Shown piece after piece: positions 1 through 6,062 of a stretch of DNA of 12,424 nt. The stretch comes from Paludibacter sp. (lineage in GTDB: Bacteria > Bacteroidota > Bacteroidia > Bacteroidales > Paludibacteraceae): assembly GCA_028705705.1 (NCBI GenBank), contig JAQWCZ010000036.1, positions 1-12,424 of the forward strand, in the 5' to 3' direction. The position numbers and the translations under genes are program-made. Numbering within the stretch: the stretch's first letter is position 1; the number at the start of each line of letters is the position of its first letter. Below the pieces are notes generated by a model. The model did no database searches. It had not been told where the DNA came from and saw only the letters and a program-made list of their open reading frames with translations.

Positions 1-203
1 CTGTTCCTGATTATTTCAGATTTGAAGATCAACAAACAAAAGATATGTCAATGGAGGAAAAATCCAGGCTGTATATCAGGCAAAAGAAATACAGGGAAGC
101 AATTGAAATATTGAAGCAATTAAATTTGATAAATCCGAAAAAAAGTATTTACTTTGCAGACCAAATTCGATTTTTGGAAAGAATCATCGCAAATTCAAAA
201 TAA
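1..203 (+). CDS. 3' end of an unidentified protein (TPR-like C-terminus)
   Basis: An open frame enters from the left edge (first full codon at base 3) and ends with TAA at 201-203, giving the last 66 residues of a protein. The tail is charged and helical. The segment YIRQKKYREAIEILKQLNLI reads like a single tetratricopeptide-type helical pair, and it is followed by NPKKSIYFADQIRFLERII. From memory, a hypothetical/TPR-like protein with a tail of this kind lies between an LptE-type gene and secG in many Bacteroidales, which fits the position here 9 bases before secG; this is recall, not a search. Function is unknown. The close spacing suggests cotranscription with secG. Confidence 0.6.
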   Translation, partial: VPDYFRFEDQQTKDMSMEEKSRLYIRQKKYREAIEILKQLNLINPKKSIYFADQIRFLERIIANSK

Positions 204-212
204 AAAATCTAT

Positions 213-554
213 ATGTACACTTTTTTTATTATTCTGATTGTAATCGTTTCATTGTTACTGACCTTGCTGGTGTTGGTTCAAAACTCCAAAGGAGGTGGAT
301 TGGCAGCCGGTTTCACTTCATCGAACCAAATCATGGGTGTTCGTAAAACCACAGATTTTCTGGAAAAAGCAACCTGGACACTGGTAGTTGCATTGGTTAT
401 ATTTTCTGTTGCAGCCGTGGGTTTTCGTTCGCACGACAAAGGTACGCATGAGTCTGAAATCAAAGAAATTTACCAGGAAGCTCAACAAGCTGAACCAGGA
501 ATGGTAAATCCGGGATTCACGGAAGAAGAAGGAAAAGACAGTAATCAGGAATAA
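213..554 (+). CDS. secG: SecG, protein translocase subunit
   Basis: This is the small, non-essential subunit of the SecYEG channel, which assists SecA-driven export across the inner membrane. The 113-residue product has the family layout: a first membrane helix at about residues 2-23, the conserved cytoplasmic loop VQNSKGGGLA at about 22-31 followed by GFTSSNQIMG, and a second helix at about 54-71. The remaining 40 residues are an acidic, Glu/Gln-rich tail, which is variable in the family. The ATG at 213 places the first helix at the very N-terminus as expected, and no Shine-Dalgarno is present, as is usual in Bacteroidetes. It lies 9 bases after the preceding gene, probably in one operon. 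The start and the identity are both well supported. Confidence 0.95.
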   Translation: MYTFFIILIVIVSLLLTLLVLVQNSKGGGLAAGFTSSNQIMGVRKTTDFLEKATWTLVVALVIFSVAAVGFRSHDKGTHESEIKEIYQEAQQAEPGMVNPGFTEEEGKDSNQE

Positions 555-588
555 ATTTCACATTGAACAGGATAAAGCGTGTCAAATT

Positions 589-596
589 TATTTTTG
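589..596 (+). promoter_or_regulatory. Possible -7 element (TAnnTTTG) for the DUF3109 gene
   Basis: TATTTTTG at 589-596 matches the Bacteroidetes primary-sigma -7 consensus TAnnTTTG and sits 28 bases before the GTG start. The -33 TTTG partner is not convincing: only an ATTG at 562-565 lies in range, with a 23-base gap. It may let the gene be transcribed independently of secG. In AT-rich DNA this can occur by chance. Confidence 0.3.
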
Positions 597-624
597 ATGC
601 GCTTTATTTTTATTTATTATCAAC

Positions 625-1197
625 GTGTTACAAATTAACGACACCATCATCAGTTTCGATTTATTCGAGGAACAATTTGTATGCAACCTTCAGGCATGTA
701 AAGGTGCGTGTTGCATCGAAGGGGATGCCGGAGCTCCGCTTGAACAGGAAGAAATTGAAAAAATCCAGGAAATCCTGCCACTTATTTGGGATGATTTGAC
801 AGCAGTATCGAAAGAGGTCATTCGCAACCAGGGAATCTATTATATTGATGAAGATAATGAACCGGTTACTTCCATCGTTAATGGTCGGGAATGTGTATTT
901 ACCTACACCGATGAATCAGGCGTGTGTAAATGTGCTATTGAAAAAGCTTACAGAGCAGATAAAACGGATTTTTCCAAACCGGTATCCTGTCACCTTTATC
1001 CGGTTAGGGTACAGCAGTACCATGATTTTCACGCGGTGAATTATCACAAGTGGAGTATATGCAGTTGTGCCGTTGATCTTGGACGAAAATTGAAAGTGCC
1101 GGTTTATCAATTTTTGAAAGAACCGCTGATTAGAAAATTCGGACAAGATTGGTATAAGCAATTAGAAATTGCAGCCAAAGAGTTAAATCAAAAATAA
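625..1197 (+). CDS. DUF3109 family Cys-rich protein (YkgJ-like putative metal-binding)
   Basis: The product is 190 residues with ten cysteines. They occur in a pattern that resembles the YkgJ/zinc- or iron-chelating proteins: C20, C25, C29 and C30 in a CNLQACKGACC block near the N-terminus, then C90, C101 and C103, C122 in SCHLYP, and C146 and C148 in WSICSC. The clusters suggest bound metal, zinc or an iron-sulfur cluster; the sequence alone cannot say which, and no reaction is known for DUF3109. No signal peptide is visible, so a cytoplasmic protein is likely. The start is GTG at 625. The frame is closed upstream by TGA at 595-597 and no ATG lies between, and the resulting N-terminus (LQINDTIISFDLFEEQFVC) is what the family shows. 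The gene ends 6 bases before cinA, so the two are likely cotranscribed. Confidence 0.85.
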   Translation: MLQINDTIISFDLFEEQFVCNLQACKGACCIEGDAGAPLEQEEIEKIQEILPLIWDDLTAVSKEVIRNQGIYYIDEDNEPVTSIVNGRECVFTYTDESGVCKCAIEKAYRADKTDFSKPVSCHLYPVRVQQYHDFHAVNYHKWSICSCAVDLGRKLKVPVYQFLKEPLIRKFGQDWYKQLEIAAKELNQK

Positions 1198-1203
1198 ACA
1201 ACA

Positions 1204-2445
1204 ATGCAGGTTGAAATTATTACCATTGGGGATGAAATTCTCATCGGGCAAATTGTAGATACAAACTCCGCCTGGATGGCTGCTGAGCTAAATAAAGCCG
1301 GTTTTGAAGTTGTGCAGATTACATCGGTACACGATGACGAAAAACAAATAACCGAAGCGTTGGAGGCGGCGCTGGAAAGAGCAGAAGTAGTTTTGTTTAC
1401 GGGAGGTATCGGTCCGACCAAAGATGATATTACCAAACTTACCCTGTGTAATTACTTTGATTCAAAGCTCGTTTTTGATACACGGGTCTATGCTGATATT
1501 GAACTACTCTTAAAAAATCGGATGCGTGCCATGAACGAGCTCACTAAGTCTCAGGCAATGGTTCCCGATAAAGCGGTCATCATATCTAATCCCATTGGGA
1601 CTGCACCTATTACCTGGTTTGATAAAGGTGAAAAAGTAGTTGTCTCGATGCCCGGTGTTCCGTATGAGATGAAAAGAGCGATGAAGTTCGAAATCATCCC
1701 CAGATTGCAAAAACAATTTCAACCACAGGCTATTATTCACAAAACATTGTTGGTTGCAGGATATCCTGAATCAGCGCTGGCATTGAAGATTGCAGACTGG
1801 GAAAATGCGTTACCGGAGTCGATTCACCTGGCGTACCTACACAATTTCAATATTGTGAAACTGAGACTGAGTGCTGTACAGGATGATTTTAGTGCTACCA
1901 AAAATGAAATTGACAGGCAGGTTGATCTCTTGAAATTCATATTGGGGAATGCCATCATAGTAGAAGAAGATATAACACTGGAAGAACTGGTAGGTAGATA
2001 TTTGTTGGCATCAGGGAAAACCCTGGCTACAGCCGAGAGTTGTACCGGTGGACATGTTGCGCATCGCATTACGACCGTAGCCGGAAGTTCTGCTTATTTC
2101 AAAGGTTCGGTCGTTGCATACAGTAATGAAATAAAAATGAATGTGCTGGGTGTGGATGCTACATTATTAAACAAATATGGTGCTGTAAGCAGGGAGGTGT
2201 CAGAGCGGATGGCTTCGGGTATATTAAAGCTGATGTCGGTTGATTATGCCATTGCTACAACGGGAATTGCCGGTCCGGATGGAGGTACAGATGAAAAACC
2301 AGTCGGTACAGTCTGGATTGCAGTTGGAACAAAAGATTCACTTGTCAGTCGCAAGTTTCAGTTTTCACTCGATCGGCAACTCAATATAGAGCGCACTACG
2401 CAAATGGCGTTGTTGATGTTACTTGAATTAGTGGTCAGTGGATAG
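1204..2445 (+). CDS. cinA: CinA family protein (MoCF-binding domain plus NMN deamidase domain)
   Basis: A 413-residue two-domain CinA protein. Residues 1-170 form the MoCF-biosynthesis-like (molybdopterin-binding) domain, recognisable from GDEILIGQIVDTNSAW at 9-24, LFTGGIGPTKDDIT at 64-77 and MPGVPYEMK at 149-157. In full-length CinA this domain has been linked to ADP-ribose pyrophosphatase activity. A middle linker domain is followed by the C-terminal deamidase domain at about 255-413, with the conserved AESCTGG at 277-283 and TTGIAGPDGG at 352-361. That domain hydrolyses nicotinamide mononucleotide to nicotinate mononucleotide in pyridine nucleotide recycling. The 'competence/damage-inducible' name is historical and not evidence of competence here. 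Length is normal. Oddly, the last five residues (LVVSG) and the stop codon are written in a 7-base tandem repeat that continues past the gene. Confidence 0.93.
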   Translation: MQVEIITIGDEILIGQIVDTNSAWMAAELNKAGFEVVQITSVHDDEKQITEALEAALERAEVVLFTGGIGPTKDDITKLTLCNYFDSKLVFDTRVYADIELLLKNRMRAMNELTKSQAMVPDKAVIISNPIGTAPITWFDKGEKVVVSMPGVPYEMKRAMKFEIIPRLQKQFQPQAIIHKTLLVAGYPESALALKIADWENALPESIHLAYLHNFNIVKLRLSAVQDDFSATKNEIDRQVDLLKFILGNAIIVEEDITLEELVGRYLLASGKTLATAESCTGGHVAHRITTVAGSSAYFKGSVVAYSNEIKMNVLGVDATLLNKYGAVSREVSERMASGILKLMSVDYAIATTGIAGPDGGTDEKPVGTVWIAVGTKDSLVSRKFQFSLDRQLNIERTTQMALLMLLELVVSG

Positions 2446-2489
2446 TAGTTAGTTGAAAAAACACTTATACCAAAAACTAACCACTAATT
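2426..2489 (+). repeat. Period-7 tandem repeat with inverted arm at the cinA 3' end
   Basis: From 2428 to 2455 the sequence runs in four diverged 7-base units (the first are TTAGTGG and TCAGTGG), crossing the cinA stop at 2443-2445. The segment 2426-2438 (AATTAGTGGTCAG) is complementary to 2477-2489 (CTAACCACTAATT) at 12 of 13 positions, with a 38-base loop. The transcript could therefore fold into a long hairpin between cinA and the rpmB promoter. No run of T follows, so it is not a standard terminator. The same unit recurs before ftsY (3322-3429). Confidence 0.7.
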
Positions 2490-2528
2490 AACTTTCCCTG
2501 AAAATTATGAGAAAATAATATTTATTTG

Positions 2529-2560
2529 TTTGTGGAATTAAAAAAAATAGTGTACTTTTG
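2529..2560 (+). promoter_or_regulatory. Bacteroidetes-type promoter of the rpmB-rpmG-DUF4295 cassette
   Basis: TTTG at 2529-2532 is followed after 20 bases by TACTTTTG at 2553-2560, a full match to the Bacteroidetes -33/-7 pattern TTTG...TAnnTTTG at a normal spacing. Transcription would begin at about 2566-2570, giving a leader of about 35 bases before the rpmB ATG. The repeat hairpin lies upstream and the cassette ends with a terminator, so the three genes look like an independent unit. Confidence 0.75.
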
Positions 2561-2567
2561 CACACTG

Positions 2568-2577
2568 TTTTCGAAAA
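2568..2577. promoter_or_regulatory. 10-base palindrome at the predicted rpmB transcription start
   Basis: TTTTCGAAAA is a perfect palindrome placed just downstream of the -7 box, at or immediately after the predicted transcription start. It could be an operator or a small 5' structure, or chance in AT-rich DNA. No known regulator is implied. Confidence 0.25.
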
Positions 2578-2603
2578 GTTGTAAATAACAAAAAGATATA
2601 GCA

Positions 2604-2843
2604 ATGTCAAAGATTTGTCAGATAACCGGTAAAAAAGCGATGGTGGGAAACAATGTTTCACACTCAAAGCGCCGTACAAAAAGGACTTTTGATGTAAATT
2701 TGTTTACAAAAAAGTTTTATTGGGTGGAACAAGACATGTGGATTAGCCTGAAGATTTCTGCTGCAGGTTTGCGCACCATCAACAAATTAGGATTGGATGC
2801 AGCCATTAAGAAAGCTGCTGAAAAAGGGTTTTTATACGCATAA
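2604..2843 (+). CDS. rpmB: Large-subunit ribosomal protein bL28
   Basis: A basic 79-residue protein with the bL28 signature: [21 protein letters not shown] at the N-terminus, then KRRTKRTF and later [18 protein letters not shown]. It is a structural component of the 50S subunit near the E-site side. Only one cysteine (C5) is present, so it lacks the paired Cys zinc ribbon seen in some bL28 proteins. The ATG at 2604 is preceded by AAAAAGATATAGCA, with no Shine-Dalgarno. First gene of the cassette rpmB-rpmG-DUF4295, 20 bases upstream of rpmG. Confidence 0.96.
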   Translation: MSKICQITGKKAMVGNNVSHSKRRTKRTFDVNLFTKKFYWVEQDMWISLKISAAGLRTINKLGLDAAIKKAAEKGFLYA

Positions 2844-2845
2844 TT

Positions 2846-2853
2846 TAAGGAGG
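2846..2853 (+). promoter_or_regulatory. Full-length Shine-Dalgarno before rpmG
   Basis: TAAGGAGG is complementary over all eight bases to the canonical 16S rRNA 3' tail (CCUCCUUA) and lies 10 bases before the rpmG ATG. None of the other starts in this window has a comparable element. Bacteroidetes ribosomes are reported to sequester their anti-Shine-Dalgarno, so this exception is notable. Confidence 0.7.
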
Positions 2854-2863
2854 AAATTTTAAC

Positions 2864-3052
2864 ATGGCAAAGAAATCAAAAGAGGCAAGAGTTCAGGTTA
2901 TCCTGGAATGTACCGAACACAAAGAAAGTGGTATGCCCGGTACTTCTCGTTATATTACGATGAAAAACAGGAAAAATACGCCAGGACGTATGGAGTTGAA
3001 GAAATACAACCCTATATTAAAAAAAGTAACTGTACACAAAGAAATAAAATAA
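2864..3052 (+). CDS. rpmG: Large-subunit ribosomal protein bL33
   Basis: A 62-residue basic protein with bL33 features: a [19 protein letters not shown] start and a [21 protein letters not shown] core. It is part of the 50S subunit near the E site. A single cysteine (C16) remains where zinc-binding paralogs carry CxxC pairs, so this is the zinc-independent form. It follows rpmB by 20 bases and precedes the DUF4295 gene by 8 bases. Its start is preceded by a perfect 8-base Shine-Dalgarno at 2846-2853, unlike its neighbours, which hints at separate translational control. Confidence 0.96.
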   Translation: MAKKSKEARVQVILECTEHKESGMPGTSRYITMKNRKNTPGRMELKKYNPILKKVTVHKEIK

Positions 3053-3060
3053 ATTAGATT

Positions 3061-3213
3061 ATGGCAAAGAAAGCGGTTGCATCGATGCAGAAGGGTGAAG
3101 GTCGTTCTTTTGCGAAAGTCATCAAAATGGTTAAATCACCTAAAACCGGTGCGTATATTTTTCAGGAAGAAATGGTTCATAACGATAAAGTGAAAGAATA
3201 TCTGGCAAAATAG
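3061..3213 (+). CDS. DUF4295 protein, probable Bacteroidetes ribosomal protein bL38
   Basis: A short frame from ATG 3061 to TAG 3211-3213 encodes 50 residues beginning MAKKAVASMQKGEGRSFAKV and ending NDKVKEYLAK, with many Lys residues. This is the DUF4295 family, found next to rpmG in Bacteroidetes. A cryo-EM structure of the Flavobacterium johnsoniae ribosome described a new large-subunit protein, bL38; I believe it is this family, and the genomic position between bL33 and the terminator supports a ribosomal role. The MAKK start and length are typical. It is the last gene of the cassette. The family call is firm; the bL38 equivalence is from memory. Confidence 0.85.
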   Translation: MAKKAVASMQKGEGRSFAKVIKMVKSPKTGAYIFQEEMVHNDKVKEYLAK

Positions 3214-3244
3214 CTGGTTCGCTTTATATAAAATATATAGTTAG

Positions 3245-3275
3245 TCCTCTCATTTATTTGAATGAGGGGATTTTT
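3245..3275 (+). terminator. Rho-independent terminator after the ribosomal cassette
   Basis: CCTCTCATT at 3246-3254 pairs with AATGAGGGG at 3261-3269 (nine pairs, one G-U), extended by T3245-A3270, with a 6-base loop TATTTG. Five T residues follow at 3271-3275, then GTTT. It lies 32 bases after the DUF4295 stop and should end the rpmB-rpmG-DUF4295 transcript. Confidence 0.85.
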
Positions 3276-3276
3276 G

Positions 3277-3307
3277 TTTCCGGTTATGGAAAAAATGCTT
3301 AATTTTG
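3277..3307 (+). promoter_or_regulatory. Candidate ftsY promoter
   Basis: TAATTTTG at 3300-3307 matches the TAnnTTTG -7 box and lies just after the terminator, where a new promoter is needed. The -33 box is weaker: TTTC at 3277-3280 at 19 bases, or TTTG at 3273-3276 at 23 bases. Transcription from here would give a leader of about 145 bases carrying the inverted heptamer repeats. Confidence 0.35.
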
Positions 3308-3321
3308 TGACAAGGATTTTT

Positions 3322-3429
3322 TTAGTGGTTAGTGGTCAGTGGTCAGTGAAAGTGCCATTAACCATTTAAACCATTAAATTATTAAATTTTTAAAACCAAT
3401 AACTATCCACTAACCACTATCCACTGTTA
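3322..3429 (+). repeat. Inverted pair of period-7 tandem repeats in the ftsY leader
   Basis: The left arm, 3322-3349, is four 7-base units of the type TTAGTGG/TCAGTGG. The right arm, 3402-3429, is four units of the complementary type ACTATCC/ACTAACC. TAGTGGTTAGTGG (3323-3335) and CCACTAACCACTA (3407-3419) are perfectly complementary over 13 bases. The spacer between them holds looser CCATTAA-type repeats. The unit is shared with the cinA end at 2428-2455. The stretch 3214-3461 otherwise contains only the terminator and the possible promoter; no gene is visible. Confidence 0.8.
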
Positions 3430-3461
3430 ATTAGTTACAGTACACAAAAACAATGATATAA

Positions 3462-4415
3462 ATGGGTTTATTCAGTTTTTTTAGTAAAGAAAAAAAAGAA
3501 ACACTTGATCAGGGATTATCCAAAACCAAGGAAAGTGTATTCTCCAAAATATCTCGGGCTGTAGTCGGTAAATCGAAAGTGGATGACGAAGTACTTGACA
3601 ACCTGGAGGAAGTGCTTATTACTTCGGATGTAGGAGTAGAAACCACTTTGCGTATCATCGAAAGGATTGAGCAACGTGTTTCCAGGGATAAGTATATCAA
3701 CACCAGCGAGTTGAACGTGATTTTAAAAGAAGAGATTGCGGCTTTGCTTGCGGAAAATAATGCCGGTGTTGTAGCAGATTTCGACTCGCAGCTACCATCA
3801 ACTCCCTATGTAATCATGGTTGTGGGGGTGAATGGGGTAGGTAAGACAACGACCATCGGGAAATTGGCTTATCAGTTTAAAAAGGCCGGGAAGTCGGTTT
3901 ACCTCGGTGCAGCCGACACATTTAGAGCAGCAGCAGTAGATCAGTTGGTGATTTGGGGAGAACGTGTGGGAGTGCCGGTTATCAAACAAAAAATGGGCTC
4001 CGACCCGGCTTCTGTTGCTTATGATACAGTGACTTCAGCAAAAGCTAATCATGCCGATGTGGTGATTATTGATACGGCTGGACGATTGCATAACAAAGTG
4101 AACCTGATGAACGAGTTGACCAAAATCCGGAATGTAATGCAGAAAGTGATCCCTGATGCTCCGCAGGAAGTGCTGCTGGTGTTGGATGGTTCGACCGGAC
4201 AAAATGCATTTGAGCAGGCCAAACAGTTTACCAAAGCGACGGATGTAAATGCACTGGCCATTACAAAACTGGATGGCACAGCAAAAGGGGGTGTGGTAAT
4301 CGGAATTTCTGATCAATTTAAAATCCCGGTGAAATACATCGGTTTGGGTGAAGGAATGGAACACTTGCAGGTGTTCGACCGGGATGCGTTTGTTGCTACT
4401 TTGTTTGAAGGATGA
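3462..4415 (+). CDS. ftsY: FtsY, signal recognition particle receptor
   Basis: FtsY is the membrane-associated SRP-type GTPase that receives ribosome-nascent chain-SRP complexes and passes inner-membrane proteins to SecYEG. The 317-residue product begins with an amphipathic MGLFSFFSKEKKE stretch, which suits membrane contact. It then has the N helical domain (about 20-105) and the G domain: P-loop GVNGVGKTT at 122-130, ADTFRAAAVDQL at 151-162, DTAGR at 204-208 and TKLDGTAKGG at 268-277, ending with GLGEGMEHLQVF. It lacks the long acidic A domain of the E. coli protein, as in many bacteria. The stop overlaps the rimO start (ATGA, 4 bases), implying translational coupling. Confidence 0.97.
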   Translation: MGLFSFFSKEKKETLDQGLSKTKESVFSKISRAVVGKSKVDDEVLDNLEEVLITSDVGVETTLRIIERIEQRVSRDKYINTSELNVILKEEIAALLAENNAGVVADFDSQLPSTPYVIMVVGVNGVGKTTTIGKLAYQFKKAGKSVYLGAADTFRAAAVDQLVIWGERVGVPVIKQKMGSDPASVAYDTVTSAKANHADVVIIDTAGRLHNKVNLMNELTKIRNVMQKVIPDAPQEVLLVLDGSTGQNAFEQAKQFTKATDVNALAITKLDGTAKGGVVIGISDQFKIPVKYIGLGEGMEHLQVFDRDAFVATLFEG

Positions 4416-5704
4416 AGCGAGGGAAAGTCGATATCATCACGATGGGATGTTCTAAAAACCTGGTGGATTCAGAACAACTGATGCGACAGTTTGACGCACT
4501 GGGTTATCAAGTCAATCATGATGTGGAAAAACCGAATGGCGAGGTAGTCATCGTGAATACATGCGGATTTATTGGCGATGCCAAAGAAGAGAGTGTGAAT
4601 ATGATTCTGCAGTTGGCTGACCTGAAAAAAAAACGGAAAATAGGAAAGTTATATGTAATGGGATGCTTATCTGAACGATATCTTACCGAATTACAACAAG
4701 AAATTCCGGAAGTTGATAAGTATTTTGGAAAGTTCAATTACAACGAAATACTGACTGATTTGGGACAGGAATATCGGGCAGATCTTCGTCTGGAACGATC
4801 TCTGACCACACCGGCACATTATGCTTACCTGAAAATTTCGGAAGGTTGTAACCGGACATGCTCCTATTGTGCGATTCCTTTGATTACAGGAAAGCACCGT
4901 TCCCGATCCATGGATGATTTGGAAGCGGAAGTAAAAATGCTGGTGGACAAAGGTGTGAAAGAATTCCAGTTGATTGCTCAGGATTTGTCGTATTATGGAA
5001 TCGACAGGTACAAAACACAGAAGCTGGCAGAACTACTGGAACGTTTGTCGGATATCCCCGGTGTAGGATGGATCCGGCTGCATTATGCCTATCCGGCTCA
5101 TTTTCCGTATGAAATACTGAAAGTGATGCGTGAAAGAGAAAATGTCTGCCGTTATCTCGACATTGCCTTGCAACAGGTTAGTAATAACATGCTGGGTATT
5201 ATGCGTAGAAATTTTACAAAGGCACAAACATATGAGTTAATTAAACGCATCAGGGAGGAAGTCCCCGGTATTCACCTCAGAACAACTATGCTACTGGGTC
5301 ATCCCGGTGAAACAGAAGCTGATATTGATGAATTGAAAGAGTTTTTACGTTTTGCACGTTTTGAGCGTTTGGGTGCTTTTGCTTATTCTCATGAAGAAAG
5401 TACTTATGCTTATAAGCATTATCACGATGATGTTCCGGAGGAAGTAAAGCAACAAAGAATGGATGAAATTATGTCGCTTCAACAGGAAATTGCTGGTGAA
5501 ATAAACAGGACAAAAATTGGAACAAAACTAAAGGTAATCATCGACAGAAAAGAAGACGATTATTTTATTGGCAGAACTGAATTTGATTCACCTGAAGTTG
5601 ACCCTGAAGTACTCATTCCTGTGAATACTAAAGGTGTGAAAGTAGGTGAATTTTATGAAACTGAAATAGTGGGTGCTGCGGAATTTGATTTGTACGGAAG
5701 ATAA
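4412..5704 (+). CDS. rimO: RimO, ribosomal protein uS12 methylthiotransferase
   Basis: RimO is a radical-SAM enzyme that adds a methylthio group to the beta-carbon of a conserved aspartate in ribosomal protein uS12, using two [4Fe-4S] clusters. The 430-residue product has the UPF0004 domain with three cluster ligands (C13 in MGCSKNLVDS, C51 in NTCGFI, C85 in MGCLSERY). The radical-SAM motif CNRTCSYC gives C146, C150 and C153, and a C-terminal TRAM domain covers about 370-430. The GCSKNLVDSE signature and ALQQVSNNML favour RimO over the tRNA enzyme MiaB. It starts inside the ftsY stop and is probably expressed with it. A 67-base spacer made largely of 7-base repeats separates it from the HU genes. 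Confidence 0.96.
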   Translation: MKRGKVDIITMGCSKNLVDSEQLMRQFDALGYQVNHDVEKPNGEVVIVNTCGFIGDAKEESVNMILQLADLKKKRKIGKLYVMGCLSERYLTELQQEIPEVDKYFGKFNYNEILTDLGQEYRADLRLERSLTTPAHYAYLKISEGCNRTCSYCAIPLITGKHRSRSMDDLEAEVKMLVDKGVKEFQLIAQDLSYYGIDRYKTQKLAELLERLSDIPGVGWIRLHYAYPAHFPYEILKVMRERENVCRYLDIALQQVSNNMLGIMRRNFTKAQTYELIKRIREEVPGIHLRTTMLLGHPGETEADIDELKEFLRFARFERLGAFAYSHEESTYAYKHYHDDVPEEVKQQRMDEIMSLQQEIAGEINRTKIGTKLKVIIDRKEDDYFIGRTEFDSPEVDPEVLIPVNTKGVKVGEFYETEIVGAAEFDLYGR

Positions 5705-5705
5705 T

Positions 5706-5751
5706 CAGTCAACCGTCAACCGTCTTCAGGCCGTAGACATTAGACATTTAA
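5706..5751 (+). repeat. Second family of 7-base tandem repeats after rimO
   Basis: Two bases after the rimO stop the sequence runs CAGTCAA, CCGTCAA, CCGTCTT, is interrupted by four bases (CAGG), and resumes with CCGTAGA, CATTAGA and CATTTAA. The period is 7, as at 2428 and 3322, but the unit differs. No strong hairpin and no T-run is visible, so a terminator is not indicated. Confidence 0.65.
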
Positions 5752-5771
5752 ATTAAGAAATAATTTTAATA

Positions 5772-6062
5772 ATGAAACACAAAGGATTGGTTGCTGCTAT
5801 TGCTTCAAAACTGAATCAACCGGAGCATGAAATTGAAAATATGTTGCAGGCTACCGTTGACATTCTCAAATCACAATTAGTTGCCGAAAATACAATTAGT
5901 TTTCAGGGTTTTGGATCTTTTGAGTTCAAAAGAAAAGAAGAAAGGCTTTCTGTGCACCCGGCTACACAAGTCCGCACACTAATACCTCCCAAACAAGTAG
6001 TGAATTTTCGTCAAAGCTCAACATTAAAGGTTAAACTTAAAGACATCCCGCATCATGAATAA
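5772..6062 (+). CDS. HU/IHF-family DNA-binding protein
   Basis: A 96-residue HU-type histone-like protein. The helical dimerisation half covers residues 1-40. It is followed by the beta-sheet signature FQGFGSFEFKRKEER (44-58), the DNA-wrapping arm with HP at 62-63 in place of the usual NP, and FRQSSTLKVKLK near the end. P63 is at the position of the intercalating proline, so DNA bending is plausible. The arm is less basic than in typical HU and lacks the GRNPxTG form, so this is a divergent member. Its stop overlaps the next HU-domain gene by 8 bases, which suggests coupled translation and perhaps a heterodimer. No promoter could be assigned in the preceding spacer. Confidence 0.88.
   Translation: MKHKGLVAAIASKLNQPEHEIENMLQATVDILKSQLVAENTISFQGFGSFEFKRKEERLSVHPATQVRTLIPPKQVVNFRQSSTLKVKLKDIPHHE

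Noticed and set aside
563..799. 78-residue frame beginning with TTG upstream of and overlapping the DUF3109 gene
   Set aside because: It lies in another frame over a well-supported gene, has no recognisable domain and needs a TTG start.
2428..3429. CRISPR-like array from the AGTGG repeats
   Set aside because: The units are 7 bases, contiguous and without unique spacers; there are no cas genes.
4035..4364. 109-residue antisense frame within ftsY
   Set aside because: The opposite strand codes for the conserved G domain of FtsY; no start signal or domain is visible.
5761..5768. TAATTTTA as a -7 box for the HU gene
   Set aside because: The last base does not fit TAnnTTTG and the element would lie 3 bases from the ATG.
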